From positions 1 through 9,485 of the forward strand of contig CAMQSH010000070.1 in the NCBI GenBank assembly GCA_947036575.1: a DNA stretch of 9,485 nucleotides, written 5' to 3'. A model generated the notes under the pieces. The model ran no database searches. It was not told the origin of the DNA and saw only the letters and a program-made list of their open reading frames with translations. The number at the start of each line of letters is the position of its first letter. The stretch's first letter is position 1. This document shows, piece after piece, positions 7,134 to 9,485 of the stretch. Both the position numbers and the translations under genes were made by a program. This DNA comes from an uncultured Brevinema sp. Its GTDB lineage: Bacteria; Spirochaetota; Brevinematia; Brevinematales; Brevinemataceae.

Positions 7134-7176
7134 TAATAAATATATAAAATACATATTTTAAATTTATGGAGGATTT

Positions 7177-7740
7177 ATGAAAATCAACAAAATTAGTTTA
7201 TTAATAGCATTAGGAGTCATAATTATGTCTGAAAGTAATATAGAAGCACAAGCAGGGATTATTCAACCTGTAAATCCAAAAAACCCAGTAGTAACAATAG
7301 AGACAGAATTAGGAGTCATCAAAGCTGAAATTTTTGAAGATAAAGCGCCTATTACTTCTGCAAATTTTATTAAATTAGCAAAAGAAGGATTTTATAATGG
7401 AGTTATTTTCCACCGTGTTATCAAAGATTTTATGATTCAAACAGGAGATCCTCAAGGAACAGGAATGGGTGGTCCAGGCTATACTATTAAAGATGAATTT
7501 CACCCACGTCTTAAGCATACTTCTATAGGAGTTCTTTCTATGGCTAATGCTGGTCCAAATACAGGTGGTTCTCAATTTTTTATTACTTTAGCGCCAACCT
7601 CTTGGTTAGATGGTAAGCATGCTATTTTTGGTCAAGTAATACAAGGGCTTGATATTGTTAAAAAAATTGGTGCTGTACAAACAGGGGCAAATGACAAACC
7701 TGCAACACAGGTATCAATGAAAAAAGTAACTATTAACTAA
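7177..7740 (+). CDS. Cyclophilin-type peptidylprolyl cis-trans isomerase, exported form
   Basis: A 187-residue cyclophilin that speeds proline isomerisation during protein folding. The core begins near residue 38 (VTIETELGVIKAEIF) and shows the active site. It has FHRVIKDFMIQTGDPQGTG with the catalytic Arg, then MANAGPNTGGSQFFIT, and SWLDGKHAIFG. The Trp in the last motif is the residue linked to cyclosporin binding in other cyclophilins. Residues 1-26 look like a signal peptide: Lys-rich start, hydrophobic ISLLIALGVII, and an AQA cleavage site before Gly27. That places the mature enzyme in the periplasm, unless lipid- or chaperone-linked sorting differs. GGAGG at 7168-7172 supports the start at 7177. 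An in-frame ATG at 7225 (Met17) has its own AGGAG eight bases upstream and would give a form lacking the signal core. It is a single-gene unit with its own strong promoter and terminator. Confidence 0.93.
   Translation: MKINKISLLIALGVIIMSESNIEAQAGIIQPVNPKNPVVTIETELGVIKAEIFEDKAPITSANFIKLAKEGFYNGVIFHRVIKDFMIQTGDPQGTGMGGPGYTIKDEFHPRLKHTSIGVLSMANAGPNTGGSQFFITLAPTSWLDGKHAIFGQVIQGLDIVKKIGAVQTGANDKPATQVSMKKVTIN
7225..7740 (+). other. Possible shorter cytoplasmic isoform of the isomerase from an internal start
   Basis: ATG at 7225 is codon 17 of the isomerase and is preceded by AGGAG (7212-7216) with eight-base spacing, which is as good a ribosome site as those used elsewhere in the window. Translation from here would drop the hydrophobic signal core and keep the whole cyclophilin domain. 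The AGGAG also falls inside Leu-Gly-Val codons, so it may be accidental. Confidence 0.35.
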
Positions 7741-7768
7741 TAAATTCTTATATAACTATAATAAATTA

Positions 7769-7802
7769 AAAAAAGCAAGAGTCTTAGTATTCTTGCTTTT
7801 TT
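7769..7802 (+). terminator. Intrinsic terminator after the isomerase gene
   Basis: A perfect 12-bp stem (7769-7780 with 7791-7802), with AAAAAAGCAAGA pairing to TCTTGCTTTTTT around a ten-base loop and ending in six T. It begins 28 bases after the isomerase stop. The DNA from here to 7879 shows nothing further that I can support. Confidence 0.88.
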
Positions 7803-7879
7803 GTTATGCTATGTAATAACACACTATAAAGATAGTATTAAAGTTAAGATACTTGTTTCAATTTTTTTGTGATTTTATC

Positions 7880-7908
7880 TTGACGATATATGCATAATAC
7901 AGTATAAT
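7880..7908 (+). promoter_or_regulatory. Strong promoter of the accA-pfp unit
   Basis: TTGACG (7880-7885, five of six), a 17-bp spacer and a perfect TATAAT (7903-7908). Initiation near 7915 gives a leader of about 68 nt. The -10 lies inside the left arm of a perfect inverted repeat (7900-7928). Confidence 0.8.
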
Positions 7909-7928
7909 TATGATACAATATTATACTG
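7900..7928. repeat. Perfect inverted repeat over the accA -10 box and start point (candidate operator)
   Basis: CAGTATAAT (7900-7908) and ATTATACTG (7920-7928) are exact inverted copies, 20 bp centre to centre, or about two helical turns. The left arm contains the -10 box and the right arm falls just inside the transcribed region. The spacing suits a dimeric repressor on one DNA face. It does not resemble the FapR or FabT sites known from Firmicutes. Confidence 0.45.
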
Positions 7929-7982
7929 CTATTAAAAACACTATATTTGAAAACATATTTATTACAATTAAGGGGCTTTTCG

Positions 7983-8933
7983 ATGATGACCACAAAATAT
8001 TTTGATTTTGAATACGAATTAAAAGAAATAGACCTTGCGATAGAAATCCTACAAAATGATTTAGAGACTGATTCAGTCCAAATCCATGCCTTAGAAGATC
8101 AAAAAAATGATATCTTACAAAAACTCTATATAAATTTGACACCATGGCAAACAACTCAAGTTGCTCGTCATCCAGAGAGACCTGGTTTTATAGATTATAC
8201 ACAAGGAATGTTTTCTGAATTTATAGAGCTTCATGGAGATCGTTTGTATGGAGATGATAAATCTATTATTACTGGTTGGGCAACTTTAGGTGGCGAAAAA
8301 TTTATGATAATAGGTCAAGAAAAAGGAAAAGATACAGCTTCTCGTGTCCAATGTAATTTTGGGATGTCTAGTCCTGAAGGATATCGTAAGGCACTCAGAA
8401 TGGCAAGAATTGCTGAGAAATTTAATAAACCTATTCTCACTTTTGTAGATACTCCAGGAGCTTATCCAGGAATAGGTGCTGAAGAACGAGGACAAGGAGA
8501 AGCTATTGCCAAAAATATCATGGAATTTTTTGGTATTAAAGTTCCTATTTTGTCTGTAGTCATAGGTGAAGGTGGTAGTGGTGGAGCTTTAGGAATAGCA
8601 GTTGCTGATAAGGTGTTCATTCTTGAACATTCTATTTATTCTGTTATTTCTCCAGAATCTTGTGCTTCTATTTTGTGGCATGATTCAAAAAAAGCACAAC
8701 AAGCTTCAGAAGCTTTAAAATATACTCCAAAATATCTAAAAGAATTTGGAGTTGTCGATCAAATTATCCCAGAACCTATAGGTGGGGCACATCGTAATCA
8801 AGAATTAATGATGGCTACTCTCTCAGAAACACTGCTAAATAATGTAGTATTGTTAAAGAAAAAAAATACAACAAAACTTCTCAACGAAAGATATGATAAA
8901 TTTAGAAAAATTGGATATTATGCAAATAAATAA
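7983..8933 (+). CDS. accA: Acetyl-CoA carboxylase carboxyltransferase subunit alpha
   Basis: With AccD it forms the carboxyltransferase that moves CO2 from biotinyl-AccB to acetyl-CoA, making malonyl-CoA for fatty acid synthesis in the cytoplasm. The start chosen is ATG at 7983, seven bases after AGGGG (7971-7975), giving 316 residues (E. coli AccA has 319). An in-frame TTG at 7947 would add 12 residues without support; ATG 7986 is the next best. An N-terminal helical part, FDFEYELKEIDLAIEIL, precedes the crotonase-like fold. Family landmarks are RPGFIDYTQGMFSEFIELHGDR, EKGKDTASRVQCNFGM, VDTPGAYPGIGAEERGQ (Asp156) and the oxyanion region GEGGSGGALGIAVADKV (GGSGG at 197-201), then SVISPESCASILW. 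AccD is not adjacent. The stop is 14 bases before the phosphofructokinase start, so the two are likely co-transcribed. Confidence 0.97.
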   Translation: MMTTKYFDFEYELKEIDLAIEILQNDLETDSVQIHALEDQKNDILQKLYINLTPWQTTQVARHPERPGFIDYTQGMFSEFIELHGDRLYGDDKSIITGWATLGGEKFMIIGQEKGKDTASRVQCNFGMSSPEGYRKALRMARIAEKFNKPILTFVDTPGAYPGIGAEERGQGEAIAKNIMEFFGIKVPILSVVIGEGGSGGALGIAVADKVFILEHSIYSVISPESCASILWHDSKKAQQASEALKYTPKYLKEFGVVDQIIPEPIGGAHRNQELMMATLSETLLNNVVLLKKKNTTKLLNERYDKFRKIGYYANK

Positions 8934-8947
8934 ATTAGGAGATTCAT

Positions 8948-9485
8948 ATGAGTCAATTAAATAATAATTTAGTGAATATGGAGAAACATCATTCTTCATT
9001 TGAAAATTTTGTCAGAACATTACCTGTTCCTATTCTTAAAGAATTTATAAAGGGTTCTTCTTTACAAGCGGTAGGATTTAAAAAGTCCAATCAAGTATTA
9101 ACAACTAAAGACGTCACTGCTATCACAAAAGAATTTCCTTTATCTATAGAAAAAAGTGAAAACAAAATTCTTGTTACAGATGGTGTATTAAACATTAAAG
9201 ACAAGCGTATCGCTGTTTTATTTTCTGGAGGTCCAGCATCTGGTGGACATAATGTCGTTGTAGGTATTAAAAAAGCTCTCGGAGAACATAATACTCTGCT
9301 TGCTACCAAAGCAGGTCCTAAAGGATTACTAGCTGGTGAATTCTTTGAGATCACTGATGAAATGGTAGCTTCTATTTGTAATACAGGTGGCTTTGATTTT
9401 ATGGGTTCTGATAGAACAAAAATAAAATCAGAAGAACAATTTAGTCAGGTTAAAGAAGTTGTAACAAAACATAAAATTGATACTG
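8948..9485 (+). CDS. pfp: Diphosphate--fructose-6-phosphate 1-phosphotransferase, long form (partial)
   Basis: The gene is cut by the window's right edge; 179 codons are visible out of the roughly 550 usual for this class. It interconverts fructose 6-phosphate and fructose 1,6-bisphosphate with PPi instead of ATP, a reversible glycolytic step in the cytoplasm common in spirochaetes. ATG 8948 follows AGGAG (8937-8941) by six bases. After about 85 residues typical of the long form, the phosphate-binding loop reads SGGPASGGHNVVVG (GGPASGGH at 94-101). AGPKGLLAGEFFEIT follows, then the substrate region NTGGFDFMGSDRTKI (145-159). The GGHN and NTGGFD motifs separate this class from ATP-dependent PfkA. 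From memory, the family usually has Pro where Ser98 stands and Gly where Asp155 stands, so both are worth checking. Catalytic Asp residues lie beyond the window. It is co-directional with accA, 14 bp apart. Confidence 0.92.
   Translation, partial: MSQLNNNLVNMEKHHSSFENFVRTLPVPILKEFIKGSSLQAVGFKKSNQVLTTKDVTAITKEFPLSIEKSENKILVTDGVLNIKDKRIAVLFSGGPASGGHNVVVGIKKALGEHNTLLATKAGPKGLLAGEFFEITDEMVASICNTGGFDFMGSDRTKIKSEEQFSQVKEVVTKHKIDT

Noticed and set aside
7080..7191. Direct repeat AAAATCAACAAA at 7080-7091 and 7180-7191, exactly 100 bp apart
   Set aside because: Only 12 A-rich bases; the second copy is simply the first codons of the isomerase. Probably chance.
7947..7982. TTG start that would add 12 residues to AccA
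   Set aside because: No ribosome site before it, whereas ATG 7983 has AGGGG at seven bases and yields the usual AccA length.
7921..8154. Minus-strand open frame across the accA start
   Set aside because: It is antisense to AccA and its promoter, with no supporting signal.
9091..9354. Minus-strand open frame of 87 codons
   Set aside because: It is antisense to the well-matched phosphofructokinase and has no ribosome site or recognisable protein features.

Overview
The window is AT-rich, roughly one third G+C by eye. It looks like chromosomal DNA of a two-membrane bacterium with an ordinary housekeeping gene set. The best guess is a low-GC spirochaete of the Brachyspira/Brevinema kind. That guess rests on the long-form diphosphate-dependent phosphofructokinase, a Maf/DUF115 protein, a GHL10 protein and a beta-barrel-like exported protein together. 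It is an inference from gene content, not from a marker gene. I see no tRNA, rRNA, CRISPR array, insertion sequence, phage gene or attachment site, and no sign of recent transfer.

Layout. Positions 1-280 (minus) hold the first 93 codons of an exported GHL10/YngK-type glycoside hydrolase-like protein. It diverges from a Cof-type HAD phosphatase at 418-1296 (plus). A strong hairpin at 1314-1348 ends that gene and also ends a four-gene minus-strand block converging from the right. In transcription order the block is: class B penicillin-binding protein (6970-5399), a membrane protein made of two fused DUF502 domains (5370-4054), a Maf/DUF115 protein (4064-2334, overlapping its upstream neighbour by 11 nt) and an exported, probably beta-barrel protein of unknown function (2264-1368). 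A 206-bp divergent promoter region separates the block from a cyclophilin-type peptidylprolyl isomerase (7177-7740, plus) with its own terminator. After that come accA (7983-8933) and the first 179 codons of a long-form PPi-dependent phosphofructokinase (8948 to the window end), both on the plus strand.

How it fits together. The minus block is an envelope cluster: septal or lateral-wall peptidoglycan synthesis, an inner-membrane DUF502 protein, a sugar-transfer family and an outer-membrane candidate. The isomerase may fold exported proteins in the periplasm. The accA-pfp pair is central metabolism, joining the first step of fatty acid synthesis to PPi-driven glycolysis.

Several promoters are unusually clear, with 17-bp spacing and near-consensus -10 boxes. 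The most interesting non-coding signal is a 24-bp inverted repeat at 2271-2321. It would hide the ribosome binding site of the outer-membrane candidate in read-through mRNA, but not in mRNA from a promoter that seems to lie inside the repeat. Other points worth attention are the fused double-DUF502 protein, a possible second internal start in the isomerase that would remove its signal peptide, and a perfect inverted repeat over the accA -10 box. I did not find a clearly new multi-gene system; most of the window is conserved core biology.
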